From Nemophila menziesii (lineage: Eukaryota; Streptophyta; Magnoliopsida; Boraginales; Hydrophyllaceae): a stretch of DNA of 64,000 nt. The DNA is taken from positions 7,895,001-7,959,000 of the forward strand of contig JARWIR010000010.1 in NCBI GenBank assembly GCA_029959085.1. Direction: 5' to 3'. The stretch's first letter is position 1; each line of letters opens with the position of its first letter. A model generated the notes under the pieces. It was not told where the DNA came from and did no database searches. It saw only the letters and a program-made list of their open reading frames with translations. Shown piece after piece: positions 45,530 to 57,442 of this stretch. The position numbers and the translations under genes are program-made.

Positions 45530-45905
45530 ATCAAGGCCTGGCGCGGACTACCCCGCGGACTACCCCATGGTCCGCAGGGATGCACCGTGCCCAGAAAACC
45601 CGTAACACGGTCGGGTACCACGGGTTCTATCCAGAAAAGAAAAAAAAATCGACCTGAAGGCGCGGTACACCGGACCCCTGGTCCGCACGCCTAAAACGCG
45701 TGCCATGGGGTCGGGTACCACGGGTTTTTTGGACGGAGCAGGCGCAGACTACCCCCTACACCGCACCCCTGGTCCGCAGGCACAAAACACGTGCCACGGA
45801 GTGCTGCCATGGGTGCAATCCAGAAACCAAAAATTTCAAGAGCTGTTGAGTGCGGTACACCGCGGGTCTGGTCCGGTACACCGCAGGGAGGCGGTTTGTG
45901 AAGGA
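45530..45905 (+). repeat. GC-rich palindromic repeat block of element B
   Basis: Tandem, diverged units of roughly 110-120 bp with GCGGACTACCCC, CCCCTGGTCCGCA, TCGGGTACCACGGG and GCGGTACACCGC words. It sits between pol and the MTNR ORF. It is almost identical to 55284-55655 in element C and unlike the corresponding block in A. Reading frames across it are repeat-derived. Confidence 0.85.
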
Positions 45906-46258
45906 ATTATTTTCCTAATCAAATTCTTACCTTATGAGATTAACCCTAGACTTCAATACACGAATTTTTCAGACTCAAACCCTATATATACACCTTAAAG
46001 CTTGTGCAAACCTTCACAATTAACACAACAACTCATCAAATCCTCTCCATCATCTTCCATAAACACAATTTCTTCATCAAATTCATCACACTACACCATC
46101 AAAACACCATCAAATTCATCAAGCTTTAAAGAATTCTTCCAAGATCAATCAAATAACCTTTCTCTTCCATCAATTCCAAGCACAACATCAAGCTACACCA
46201 ATTTTCCTTAAACTTTTAATCCATCCTTGGTATAACTTGAGTTGTGGGTAAATCAAGC

Positions 46259-46726
46259 ATGACTAACAGATCTGAAGCTATGGAATACAAGAGAAAGTGC
46301 TCAATCCTTTGGAAGAATAAGAGATTGCCTGGAACCACCATTGAAAAACCCATCAATCTTGATGAGGTTTCTGAAGAATCAAAATAAAAGGCACCTGCAC
46401 AACCACTACCAAAGAAGAGATTAACTGCTAGAATGTCCATACCATCAAGGAGGCCTTTAGAGAAAATAAAAATCCAAGACCAAGGTTCTTCTACCTCTTC
46501 CTCTGAAATTGGATACGATCTTCCTCCTTGGGCTCTCAAGTTACAGAACGAAGTTGAAAGATTACGTGAAGATAACAAAGACCTCTGGGTAGAAATCATG
46601 CAGTTGGAAACACAGGTAGAGAATTTGACCTTGTACAAGGATGTAGATGATTACACCGATCCCTCAGCTTCAGAAGATGAGGATTATATGATGGATCTCT
46701 ATGGCCAACCAGGTAGGTCATTCTAA
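46259..46726 (+). pseudogene. MTNR ORF of element B, one premature stop
   Basis: Starts ATGACTAACAG, like the ORFs in A and C. A TAA at 46385-46387 (codon 43) replaces GAA of element C; the rest is open to TAA after GQPGRSF. The region downstream of the stop keeps the basic, Ser-rich and coiled-coil parts described for element C. Confidence 0.8.
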
Positions 46727-48201
46727 TTTTTCTCAATAGCTTGTATGCATTAGGTAGTTTAGTTAGTTTTTATTTTAAATTTTATTTCATGCTTGAGTCT
46801 TTTTCGAGTCGTGGGGACACGACTCACTTTTGAGTTGGAGGTGGGGATTCGTTGTCCTCATCTTCTTTTTGTTTTTGCATAAAATTTAAAATTTTTAGGT
46901 TGAATTAAGGCATAGAATATTTTGAATGTACCTATTTGAAAGATGCAACAAAATTGTTTAGATGCATGCATGAAAACAGGAAATAAAGGATAGAAAAGTT
47001 AATGAGCAATGCTAAGAAATCACGTTGAAACTTAGGAATAGTTATTTGGTGTGTAGAACGTGAGGTTTAAAATTAGTTGAAAACCCACTTGTCTATGAAC
47101 TAATAATGAAAACGTAACGAAATCCGGTAGTTAGAAAAATGACTAAGGCAGTTCTTTCATGATAAAACACTTGAAGCCTTTTATACTTTCTCACCCTTTT
47201 ATTTCATATTATTGTTATTTATCCGTCTTAGCCCCTCTGAGCCTTTCTAAAGCCTTTTATTTGAAACACATTATAATCCATACCTTAGTTTGTAGGACTT
47301 ATCTATATGACCCGCACTCGAATCGCAAAACCTGAGACAACTCGTTTTAGAGCTTGAGTTTGGGGTGGTGGGTTTCATCATTAGGGAACTTTGGGAATTG
47401 GGAATTATCTTTGTGATTTTATTGATGATGAATTGTTATTATTGTAACCATTTGCCGGGGTAATAGTGAATGAAAAAGAAGCTACGAGCTAATTTTGCCA
47501 ACAAGGGCATAAAAAGAATATATATATGAAAAAAAAAAATAGTGTGATATCTCAACATCAAAAGAGAATCATGGCTACACAAAAGAAAAAAAAATCGAAT
47601 TACAAAGAAAATATATATTCGGACCGGCAAAGTGGATTTTATATCATCAAAGGTTTTAATTGGGATTATTGGGGATGCACATTAAAAGGCATCAATAAAT
47701 TGGGTTGAGTGAGAACATCTTTGAGTGAAAACTCAAGCTCTAGGGAGATTCGTTGATGGCTAGTGAGTAGAGAGCCAAAAGCTCACTTTTCATTATCCAA
47801 ATATACCACACCCGTCCTTAAGCCAAGTTATAACCAAGACCTTAGGATTTCTAACTACTAGATGGAGAAACAATTGAGCTATTAGGTAGTAGGTAAGTGG
47901 ACCATTGGATGCTGTATTTGGGACCTATGAACAACCTATAGCCATTAACCTGAACTAAGTTATCATCCTCTCCTTCTGGCATTGAGAAATTAATCTTAAT
48001 TTGAATTTATGGATTGTTGATTACATGTGTATTAGGAATATTTGTGCATTATTTATTGAGCATTACTACATGAGATTTTTTGAATATTTATGCTCTAGGA
48101 TCATTCATTATATTCTGTTCTTGTTCTCCTCCGACTTCTTCTTGTTTATGTTGACTACCCTACTGTTCTTTACTTTTATTGTATCGGGACGATACAACTT
48201 T
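46727..48201 (+). other. 3' untranslated region of element B
   Basis: About 1.5 kb without a supported gene. It includes GAGTCGTGGGGACACGAC (a short hairpin also present at 56560) and TTTGCCGGGG/CCGGCAAA words near 47452 and 47624 that are counterparts of those in the 3' untranslated part of element A. Confidence 0.7.
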
Positions 48202-48214
48202 GAGTTGGGGGTCT
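48202..48214 (+). other. Polypurine tract of element B
   Basis: GAGTTGGGGGTCT immediately before the LTR; identical to the tract of element A. Confidence 0.88.
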
Positions 48215-49696
48215 TGATGTCTCCTCATTTGTGATAATATAATATACTTCAGAGACATCATTTTAGGCTTATTTATTAGTTTATAGGTTGATTTTAGCTT
48301 AATTTAGTGCACTTTCCTATTTTGGGTCTTGATTTGTAGAATTATTATTTTTAGAGCATATTGGGTTTAATTGTTTATTTAGTGTGAAGCTTTAAAGATA
48401 ATTATGGAGATTAATTAGAGTCCAAGTCAAAGACAACAACTTATGGAAAGATATTTGCATGGAAATTGGAGATAAAGGAAACAAAGGCTAAAAAGATGGG
48501 AAAGGAAAAGCTGCCTAAATTCTGGGATTCTGCACACACGTCTAAAGATTGGTGTTTTTACCTAAGAAATAGGCCGATTTTGGTAATTTCCTTCTAAAGG
48601 GTCAAGATAATTCTGTTGCGATTCTTTTGGTATCTTATGGAGCAAAATCCGATCAATAACGAAGAAGATACACTCAAAACAGCGCAGCAGTGTTTATCTT
48701 ACGAATTTGAGTTGGGCTAGGAGTCCATTACTTAACTTATCTCTAAAGAAACGAATTAGGTCAACCTCTACACTATAAATACAACCTCTTAACACTCTTA
48801 AATTATCCTTGGTGAAACCTTAAACCAAGAGGAAGCTTAGATCACAAGAGAGTAGTCTGGAAGGAGCTGTTCATCAACAATGTCTTCTTCTACCTTTAAT
48901 TTTGTAAATTCTTTCTTTTCTTTCATGAACTAAATTTCTTTAGCTTGAGTTTTAGCATTAATGTATGAACCCTAGTTTTGATTGACATCTATCTAATTTG
49001 GGAATTTAATGTTTTAAATAGAATTATAGTTTTTGTTCTCTGTTTATGTGTTTGGATTTATATTCTGTGTTCTTGTGGACTGCAGCCATTAGAATTACCA
49101 TCTAGTAATTAGGATACCATTGACAACGGTGTTTAATTGCATGTTTAGCACATAACGTTTAGTTTTAGGTTTGATCTGACAACCCAACCTAGCTAGATAA
49201 TCACTATGGTTTAGTCTTTGTGACTATTTACCAATTACATGAAAAGTTTGCTTAGGAAGCCTTATTGACACAGGTAAATCCTATTTTAAACTACCGATAG
49301 CATATTGGGACCGATTAGGGAAATACTACATAATTCACCCTTACATGTTTAGAACGGCAAAACTAGTGGAGATTATATGCTAATAACTTAAGCTATATTT
49401 TCATCTTACTTCTCTTTCATATTTATTTTTCTGTCTTTTAATTCTTAGTTTTACTTTAGTTTATTAGAAAACCAAACAAAAATCTATTTATCTTTACTTT
49501 TATTTGCGTTTAGTTGTTCTAGCTTTAATTATTTACACTTGATATTTGCATAAGATTCCTCTAACCTCTGTAGTCTCTGCGGAACGAATCTTTATCTAAA
49601 ACTTGCATACGATCTGTATACTTGCAGAACCGTGTAGTTCTAGGGTGTTTTTGCACGTTATTTATATCTTATTTTATCACACCCTAGGCCCCACCA
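48215..49696 (+). repeat. LTR shared by elements B and C
   Basis: The LTR is 1482 bp. It is the 3' LTR of B and the 5' LTR of C. The 46-bp start module is 48215-48260. It carries GCAGAACCGTGTAG near 49625, where the left LTR has a shorter GTAG, the main length difference. Confidence 0.95.
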
Positions 49697-49702
49697 AGTT
49701 TT

Positions 49703-49720
49703 TGGCGCCGCTGCCGGGGA
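49703..49720 (+). other. Primer binding site of element C (tRNA-Asp type)
   Basis: Same 18 bases as in A, B and D, after the AGTTTT spacer. Confidence 0.95.
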
Positions 49721-49822
49721 CTACATCGTTAGTCCTTGTGCATATATCTTGTGCTTTTAGTTTTTAGTTAGTTCTATTTTACGCTTTTATTTTTAGTTTT
49801 TGTTTTTCAGATTTAGTTACAG

Positions 49823-51214
49823 ATGGAGAACGCAAGGAGACTTGAGCTACCCATCGAGTTCAGAGTGGAGCCACGAGGAATTCGAGCTCCAGAAATCCAA
49901 GCCGCGAAATTTAAACCTGATCCTGGGATGCTAACTCAATTTGCATCTCATGGATTATTCAGCGGAGATGCACATCAAGATCCGATCCGATATATTCAGA
50001 AATTCATGCAAATATGTGATGCTTATATCGTAAAAGGAGTTACTAGGGAGCAAGTATATTACCTGATGTTCCAGTTCTTCTTGACCGGATGTGCAAGCAA
50101 TTGGTATGATACCCAATACCCTCATGTTATTCCAGATTGGGACAAACTCCAAGCAAGATTCCTAGACCGTTTCTATCCGGTTAGTAGACGTTTAAAAGAT
50201 ATGTTGGAGCATGAACAATTCATACAGAAAGAGGAAGAGAGTTTGGGTGAAGCATGGTTACGATTTACAGAGAAGAAGGCGAGATGTCCCTATCATAGAT
50301 CCTCGCCGGAATATTATTTAACCTTGTTTTATGGAGGCCTTAATGATAAATCAAGAGAAAAAGCAGATTCGTTAGGAAACGCAGGTTTTGTGTTGCTAGA
50401 TCCTGAAGAAGCTAAGTTGGGGATGGAGAGAATTCTTGAGAACGAGAGAAGTTGGCCAAAGAGAGTAATAAAAGAAGACAATTCAGAATCTATGAAGCTT
50501 AAGGAATTGGCTAAACAACTCGAAGAACTTAAGGAACAAGCCCGAACAATTGCTCAGGTGAATACAGTACGCACAATTCCTCCGTGTCTTGGTTGTGGAT
50601 CAAGAAATCATGTGTGGGAAGAATGTATGAATAATCCAGCAGTAGCTTCCGTTCAATATCCTCAAGATAACTATTACTCTAATGGTTATGACTGTCCTCA
50701 AGAAAGCTACACTAATTATCAACAACCTCCACAACAAAAGAGTTGGGTCACAAAGCAAGAGACTTATCATCAACCCCAACTTCAATCTTATAATCCACCG
50801 CAACCTATTCAGAAAAAGGCACCCATTGTTAAAACTTGTCAAGAACCAAAGAAAGATCCACCTAAACAATCAATGCAATTGGCAAGACAAGAACAACTCC
50901 AAAGCTTAAGTTCAAGTATGGCTAGATTAATGCAAACAGTTGAGAAGAAAAGGAGTCATAGCCAACAGAAAGTTCGAACCCAGGAGAAGATTATCAAGCA
51001 ACTGGAGCATACTATATCACAAATGGCGAGTACATTACAAACTAGGCCGAAAGGGAAACTCCCAAGTGATACTATTGCTCCTAGAGATGATTCTTGCCAT
51101 GCAGTTGAATTGCGGAGTGGAAAACAACTACCTCCACCAAGATCAGAACCAGAACCAATCCCTATCCAGAACAAAGGGGGGAAGAAACAATCAAAGATAC
51201 AGTTGAGGAGGTAG
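49823..51214 (+). pseudogene. Gag of element C, frameshifted near its end
   Basis: 463 codons from ATGGAGAACGCAAGG. Capsid-like part at about residues 45-200 ([30 protein letters not shown]), zinc knuckle [14 protein letters not shown] at 255-268, then a Gln/Pro-rich tail. A one-base deletion near 51164 (CTATCCAG against CTATTCCAG in B) shifts the frame, so the last residues ([13 protein letters not shown]) are out of frame. Confidence 0.9.
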
Positions 51215-51264
51215 TTAAACCAAAGAGTGTCCAAGCCGAGACACCTGAAAAGACAAGAAAACCA

Positions 51265-53049
51265 GTGGAACTCAATACACGCCCTCCACCACCATACCCT
51301 TCACGTGTTAGAAAGAAGGACAATGACCTGGAATTCAAGAAGTTCATTGACATGTTGAAGAAATTGGAAGTTAATATACCCCTTGTTGAAGCTCTCAAGA
51401 GGATGCCAACCTACATGAAATTCATGAAAGATATTCTCTCCAACAAGCGGAGTATAGAGACTGGGGAACCAATTGGATTACCTAGGGAGTGCAGTGCTAT
51501 ATGTCAAAGTGAGTTACCACCAAAGCTAGAAGATCCCGGAAGTTTTACAATTCCTATTGGCATTGGAGATAGTTGGACCGGGAAAGCATTATGTGATTTA
51601 GGTGCGAGCATCAATCTCATGCCTAGATCCCTGTTCGAGAAGCTTAATATCGGAGAAGTAGTACCCACATCTGTGGTATTACAAATGGCGGATCGCTCCC
51701 TCTCACGACCAATAGGTAAAATTGAAGATGTTTTAGTTAAAGCTGGCTCTTTTATTTTTCCTTGTGATTTTATTATCCTTTACTACGACGCGGATAAGAA
51801 TGTCCCCATCATTTTGGGTAGACCATTCTTAGCCATGGGGCGTACACTAATTGATGTTGAGAATGGTGAGTTGATCATGAGAGTACAAGGCGAACAGATA
51901 CGATTTAATGTGTTTCAGGCTATGAAATTTCCTAAAGCAAAAGATGAGTGCTTCAAAGTAGATGTCATCGGAAAAATTACGCAAGAAGTCTTCAATGAAG
52001 CAAGCCTAGATGATGATCTTGATAAAGCCTTAACACCTGAAACACCAGAGGAACTCGAGATTCCCCCTGAAGAAATTGCTGCATTAAACGTGCGAGAACT
52101 ACTCCGAGAACCAGGTGACATTGAACCAATGAAACAACCATCTATAATATGTCCACCTGTTCTCGAAGAAAAACCACTTCCCGATCATCTACGTTATGCA
52201 TATCTAGGTACGAACAAAACTTTGCCTGTTATTATTTCTGCTAACCTTTCAGGTCCTCAAGAAGAGAAGCTACTTCAAGTACTTCGCGCAAACAAAGAAG
52301 CAATTGGATGGACTATTGCCGACATCAAGGGAATTAGTCCTTCCGTTTGCAAACACAAAATCATTCTTGAGAACGAAGGTGGGAGATCTATAGAAGGACA
52401 GAGAAGACTCATGCCAGCTATGAAAGAAGTGGTGAGGAAGGAAGTTATCAAGTTATTAGACGCAGGAATTATCTATCCGATTGCTAGCAGTGATTGGGTT
52501 GGTCCAGTGCAATGTGTTCCAAAGAAAGGAGGTATCACTACCATCCTTAATGATCAAGGCGAGGCCATACCATCAAGACCAGTTGTGGGGTGGCGAGTGT
52601 GCATGGACTACCGAAGACTGAACAAAGCAACAAAGAAAGATCACTTCCCGCTGCCATTCATTGATCAGATGCTAGACAAACTTGCAGGGAGAGAATATTA
52701 TTGTTTCCTAGACGGATATTCGGGTTATAATCAGATTTGTGTGGATCCCCTCGATCAACACAAAACAAATTTTACATGTCCGTTTGGTACTTTTGCTTAT
52801 AGAAGAATGTTGTTTGGTTTATGCAATGCACCTGTCGCGTTCCAGAGGTGCATGATGGCTATATTTTGGGACATGATTGATAAATATTTGGAGGTCTTTA
52901 TGGATGATTTTTTGGTGTTTGGAGACAGTTTTGATGATTGTTTGAATAATCTTGAGAAAGTCCTTGTGAGATGTAGAGAAAAAGATCTTGTGCTTAATTG
53001 GGAAAAATGCCACTTCATGGTTCAAGAGGGAATTGTGTTGGGACATTAA
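51265..53049 (+). pseudogene. Gag tail, protease and RT of element C
   Basis: 594 codons in the pol frame, open from just after the frameshift. Protease active site LCDLGASINLMP (Asp codon 51595-51597), then [20 protein letters not shown] has MDYRRLN, and FMDD at 52897-52908. RMLFGLCNAPVAF differs from the [13 protein letters not shown] of B and A in a normally conserved RT block. The frame is ended by TAA at 53047-53049, where B has AAA. Confidence 0.92.
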
Positions 53050-53064
53050 GTTTCAAAGGCAGGG

Positions 53065-53550
53065 ATGGAGGTTGATCGTGCTAAAATTGAAGTTATCAAA
53101 ACACTACCACCTCCAGTTTCTGTTAAAGGAGTGAGAAGTTTCTTGGGTCACGCAGGATTTTATCGAAGATTTATTAAAGATTTCTCCAAGATCGCCAAAC
53201 CGCTTTGCTCTTTACTTGAAAAGGAGACTCCTTTTAATTTTACTGAAGAATGTCTTCAAGCGTTTTTGACGATTAAGGAAAAACTGATCTCTACACCTAT
53301 TGTTATACCTCCTGATTGGAAGGCTCCGTTTGAACTTATGTGCCATGCTAGTGATCACGCTATGGGTGTTGTGTTGGGACAGAGGAAAGACAAGATTTTC
53401 CACACGATTTATTATGCTAGTAAGACTTTCAACGCTGCCCAGATGAATTATACAGTAACGGAGAAAGAGATGTTGGCCGTGGTTTATGCTTTCGAAAAAT
53501 TTCGTCCCTATTTGGTTGGGAAGAAAACTATTGTATACACGGACCATTAA
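53065..53550 (+). pseudogene. RT thumb and RNase H start of element C
   Basis: 161 codons between two nonsense mutations (TAA 53047 and TAA 53548-53550, TCA in B). It contains [18 protein letters not shown] and the RNase H start. The first catalytic residue is changed: codon 53344-53346 is CAT (His) in CHASDHAMG, whereas A and B have CDAS. This substitution alone should abolish RNase H metal binding. Confidence 0.9.
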
Positions 53551-53565
53551 GCTATTAGGTACCTC

Positions 53566-55065
53566 ATGGAGAAAAAGGACGCTAAGCCGCGTCTTATTAG
53601 ATGGGTACTGTTGCTTCAAGAATTCGACATAGATATTCGAGACCGGAAGGGATGTGAAAATCAAGTTGCTGATCATTTATCAAGGCTCGAAGGATCTGAT
53701 GCGAACAAAGAACCATTGCTAGTTAAAGAGGTATTCCCTGATGAACAACTTTTTGCTATTAAACGTGCTTTTGTGCCATGGTATGCAGATCTAGTCAACC
53801 TCATTGTGAGTGGTGTCTTTCCTAAAGATTTCCACCCACAACAAAGACAAAGATTGAATCATCAGGCCAAACAGTATTATTGGGATAAACCGTACCCCTG
53901 GAAGATTTGTAGTGACCAAGTGGTTAGAAGATGCGTACATGAAGGTGAAATGGAGAAAATCATTGAAAGTTGTCATAGTTCACCTTATGGAGGTCACTTT
54001 AAAGGCGATAGAACCGCAGCTAAAATTCTTCAATCCGGATTCTATTGGCCAACCATACACAAAGATTGTCATCGTTTCGTCCAGTCATGTGACAGATGCC
54101 AGCACACTGGCAATATATCAAAAAGAGACGCGATGCCGCTTAATAATATTCTTGAAGTTGAAATCTTTGATGTATGGGGAATAGATTTCATGGGACCTTT
54201 CATCACTTCCTATGGAAATCTTTATATTTTGCTTGCGGCAGACTATGTATCAAAGTGGGTAGAAGCAGTGGCAACACCAAAGAACGATGCTCAAACTGTG
54301 ATTAAGTTCTTAAAAACAAACATCTTTTCAAGACATGGTATGCCACGTGTGCTAATCAGTGATAAAGGTACCCATTTTCTTAATGCTCCCCTGAGACATT
54401 TTCTTCGAAAGTTTGGAGTGAAACACCGTACTTCAACCGGTTATCACCCACAAACTAACGGTCAAGATGAAGTTTCCAACCGAGAAATCAAATCTATTCT
54501 TGAGAAGACCGTGAGTAAATCGAGGAAAGATTGGTCATTAAAGCTAGATGATGCTCTCTGGGCTTACAGAACAGCATTTAAAACAGCAGTTGGGGCATCT
54601 CCATATCGCATGGTCTACGGAAAAGCATGTCATCTACCGATTGAACTTGAAGCTCGAGCCTACTGGGCTATTAAAACTCTGAATCTAGACCCAGACTTGG
54701 CCGGGAAGCAAAGGATGATGCAGTTGAACGAGTTGGAGGAGTTTCGTTATCTTGCCTATGAAAATTCACGCCTCTATAAGGAGAAAACAAAGCGATGGCA
54801 TGATAAGAGGCTCCGTCCAAAACATTTCGAGATAGGACAAAAGGTTTTATTATACAATTCTCGATTTTCGAACTACCCAGGAAATCTTAAATCCCGTTGG
54901 GGAGGACCTTACATTGTTACCAAAGTCACACCGCATGGAGCGATTGAGATTGAAAATCCAGCCGAGCAACGGACATTCATGGTGAATGGCCAGCGTTTGA
55001 AGAGATACTATGACAGTGAGGACTTCGGGCAAGGGGAGAAAATCTTTCTTGTCGAAAGCGCTTAG
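53566..55065 (+). pseudogene. RNase H end and integrase of element C
   Basis: 499 codons ending at the natural TAG (55063-55065). RNase H end ([30 protein letters not shown]), integrase HHCC finger ([20 protein letters not shown]) and core residues Asp 54184-54186, Asp 54361-54363 and Glu 54469-54471 (D-x58-D-x35-E), then [20 protein letters not shown] and FLVESA. The integrase is uninterrupted here, unlike in A and B. Confidence 0.92.
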
Positions 55066-55283
55066 CCTGAGGTACACGTCTAACTCAAAGACGTTAAACA
55101 AAAGTGCTCTTGGGAGACACCCCTTGTTTAAATTGCTTTTTAGATTAGTTGTTTTTTGCTTTTTAGTGTAAGATTTTAAGTTAGTGTATATTTTGAACTG
55201 TGTTTACAAGCTAATAGGAGAGAAAGGTAGTGTGTTATTGTGCAGGAAACGAGTTTGGGGTCAAAAGGAAAAATCTGGAGGAA

Positions 55284-55655
55284 CTCAAGGCCTGGCGCGG
55301 ACTACCCCGCGGACTACCCCATGGTCCGCAGGGATGCACCGTGCCCAGAAAACCCGTAACACGGTCGGGTACCACGGGTTCTATCCAGAAAAGAAAAAAA
55401 AATCGACCTGAAGGCGCGGTACACCGGACCCCTGGTCCGCACGCCTAAAACGCGTGCCACGGGGTCAGGTACCACGGGTTTTTTGACGGAGCAGGCGCGG
55501 ACTACCCCCTACACCGCACCCCTAGTCCGCAGGCACAAAACACGTGCCACAGGGTGCTGCCACGGGTGCAATCCAGAAACCAAAAATTTCAAGAGATGTT
55601 GAGTGCGGTACACCGCGGGTCTGGTCCGGTACACCGCAGGGAGGCGGTTTGTGAA
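55284..55655 (+). repeat. GC-rich palindromic repeat block of element C
   Basis: Same block as 45530-45905 with a few substitutions and one-base gaps. Words GCGGACTACCCC, GGTCCGCA, GGGTACCACGGG and GCGGTACACCGC recur. Confidence 0.85.
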
Positions 55656-56012
55656 GGAATTCTTTTCCTAATCAAATTCTTACCTTATGAGATTAACCCT
55701 AGCCTTCCATATACGAATTTTTCAGACCCAAACCCTATATATACACCTTAAAGCTTGTGCAAACCTTCACAATTAACACAACAACTCATCAAATCCTCTC
55801 CATCATCTTCCATAAACACAATTTCTTCATCAAATTCATCACACTACACCATCAAAACACCATCAAATTCATCAAGCTTTAAAGAATTCTTCCAAGATCA
55901 ATCAAATAACCTTTCTCTTCCATCAATTCCAAGCAACAACATCAAGCTACACCAATTTTCCTTAAACTTTTAATCCATCCTTGGTATAACTTGAGTTGTG
56001 GGTAAATCAAGC

Positions 56013-56480
56013 ATGACTAACAGATCTGAAGCTATGGAATACAAGAGAAAGTGCTCAATCCTTGGGAAGAATAAGAGATTGCCTGGAACCACCATTGAAA
56101 AACCCATCAATCTTGATGAGGTTTCTGAAGAATCAAAAGAAAAGGCAGCTGCACAACCACTACCAAAGAAGAGATTAACTACTAGAATGTCCATACCATC
56201 AAGGAGGCCTTTAGAGAAAATAAAAATCCAAGACCAAGGTTCTTCTACCTCTTCCTCTGAAATTGTTTATGATCTTCCTCCTTGGGCTCTCAAGTTACAG
56301 AACGAAATTGAAAGATTACGTGAAGATAACAAAGACCTTTGGGTAGAAATCATGCAGTTGGAAACACAGGTAGAGAATTTGACCTTGTACAAGGATGTAG
56401 ATGATTACACCGATCCCTCAGCTTCAGAAGATGAGGATGATATGATGGATCTCTATGGCCAACCAGGTAGGTCATTCTAA
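56013..56480 (+). CDS. Intact 155-aa MTNR protein in the env position of element C
   Basis: The start is ATGACTAACAG at 56013 (an in-frame GTG 15 bases upstream is unlikely to be used). The N-terminus is basic (MEYKRKCSILGKNKR), followed by a Lys/Pro-rich middle (LPKKRLTTRMSIPSRRP) and a Ser-rich stretch. A coiled coil follows (ALKLQNEIERLREDNKDL through ETQVENL, about residues 92-125), then an acidic tail with DPSASEDEDDMMD. It shares its start and general N- and C-terminal character with the 448-aa ORF of element A but lacks the central domain of about 200-250 residues. No membrane segment or signal peptide. Function unknown. Confidence 0.65.
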   Translation: MTNRSEAMEYKRKCSILGKNKRLPGTTIEKPINLDEVSEESKEKAAAQPLPKKRLTTRMSIPSRRPLEKIKIQDQGSSTSSSEIVYDLPPWALKLQNEIERLREDNKDLWVEIMQLETQVENLTLYKDVDDYTDPSASEDEDDMMDLYGQPGRSF

Positions 56481-57208
56481 TTTTTCTCAATAGCTTGTAT
56501 GCATTAGGTAGTTTAGTTAGTTTTTATATTAAATTTTATTTCATGCTTGAGTCTTTTTCGAGTCGTGGGGACACGGCTCACTTTTGAGTTGGGGGGGGGG
56601 GATTCGTTGTCCTCATCTTCTTTTCGTTTTTGCATAAAATTTAAAAATTTTAGGTTGAATTAAGGCATAGAATATTTTGAATGTACCTATTTGAGCATGA
56701 TTTAATTAAGTCAATGATAGTAAGTAGTATGTTTTTGAAAGATGCAACAAAATTGTTTAGATGCATGCATGAAAACAGGAAATAAAGGATAGAAAAGTTA
56801 ATGAGCAATGCTAAGAAATCACGTTGAAACTTAGGAATAGTTATTTGGTGTGTAGAACGTGAGGTTAAAAATTAGTTGAAAACCCACTTGTCTATGAACT
56901 AATAATGAAAACGTAACGAAATCCGGTAGTTAGAAAAATGACTAAGGCAGTTCTTTCATGATAAAACACTTGAAGCCTTTTATACTTTCTCACCCTTTTA
57001 TTTGATATTATTGTTATTTATCCGTCTTAGCCCCTCTGAGCCTTTCTAAAGCCTTTTATTTGAAACACATTATAATCCATACCTTAGTTTGTAGGACTTA
57101 TCTATATGACCCGCACTCGAATCGCAAAACCTGAGACAACTCGTTTTAGAGCTTGAGTTTGGGGTGGTGGGTTTCATCATTAGGGAACTTTGGGAATTGG
57201 GAATTATC
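56481..57208 (+). other. 3' untranslated part of element C, cut at 57208
   Basis: Collinear with 46727-47413 of element B, with a run of G (TTGGGGGGGGGGGATT near 56590) and a 40-bp insertion near 56695-56735 relative to B. No gene. Confidence 0.7.
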
Positions 57209-57424
57209 TTTGGGTATAGTCAGTAGGTCACGTGCATTGATCTGCAAAACAGGTCCGCTAACATATTTTTTCCAGTACTCGATAATATCGAAGTCTTCCA
57301 CGTGCGGCTCATGTGCAGACTTTAGATAATAGGTTAAATCATTAATCGTGTCTTGGTTTGAGGTTAGTGTCGCTGCGTTTGTTGCCTCTATCATCCTTCC
57401 GGCTCTGGATCTAATACCACACAC
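57209..57424 (-). pseudogene. hAT transposase C-terminal dimerisation domain remnant
   Basis: On the minus strand the frame reads TINDLTYYLKSAHEPH, then VEDFDIIEYWKKYV and PVLQINARDLLTIP. Spacing and wording match the C-terminal hAT family dimerisation region, where a DFD(I/V)L.WW segment is followed by P.L...ARD(I/L)L.IP. It stops at the junction with element C (57208), after the conserved IP, and an LTR fragment begins within about 20 bases on the other side. Only about 70 codons remain. It is unrelated to the Ty3 elements around it. Confidence 0.75.
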
Positions 57425-57442
57425 CTTGAGGTTTGAGGTCTT

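Larger units (their letters stand above)
38470..49696 (+). mobile_element. Athila-type retrotransposon element B (LTR-internal-LTR)
   Basis: LTR (38470-39941), tRNA-Asp PBS, gag-pro-pol (40068-45311), GC-rich repeat block, short MTNR ORF, 3' untranslated part, polypurine tract (48202-48214) and LTR (48215-49696). The right LTR is followed directly by the PBS of element C, so it is shared and no target duplication can be read. The two LTRs differ at roughly 20 positions plus one short indel by eye, under 1.5 percent. Three premature stops disable gag-pol. Confidence 0.95.
49697..57208 (+). mobile_element. Athila-type element C, 3'-truncated, in tandem with B
   Basis: This internal region is collinear with that of element B at an offset of about 9,755 bp. 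It starts with spacer, PBS (49703-49720) and gag, and continues through pol, the GC-rich block, the MTNR ORF and part of the 3' untranslated region. Identity to B breaks off after GGGAATTATCTTT at about 57208, equivalent to about 47413 in B. No polypurine tract or third LTR is present. The right part was lost by deletion or breakage. Confidence 0.93.

Noticed and set aside
45430..45998. Overlapping ORFs of 70-97 codons in the GC-rich block of element B
   Set aside because: Several frames are open at once because of repeat composition; not conserved as protein between elements A and B.
47430..47710. Short Lys/Phe-rich ORFs on both strands in the 3' untranslated part of element B
   Set aside because: Low-complexity A/T runs; not supported in the equivalent region of element A.
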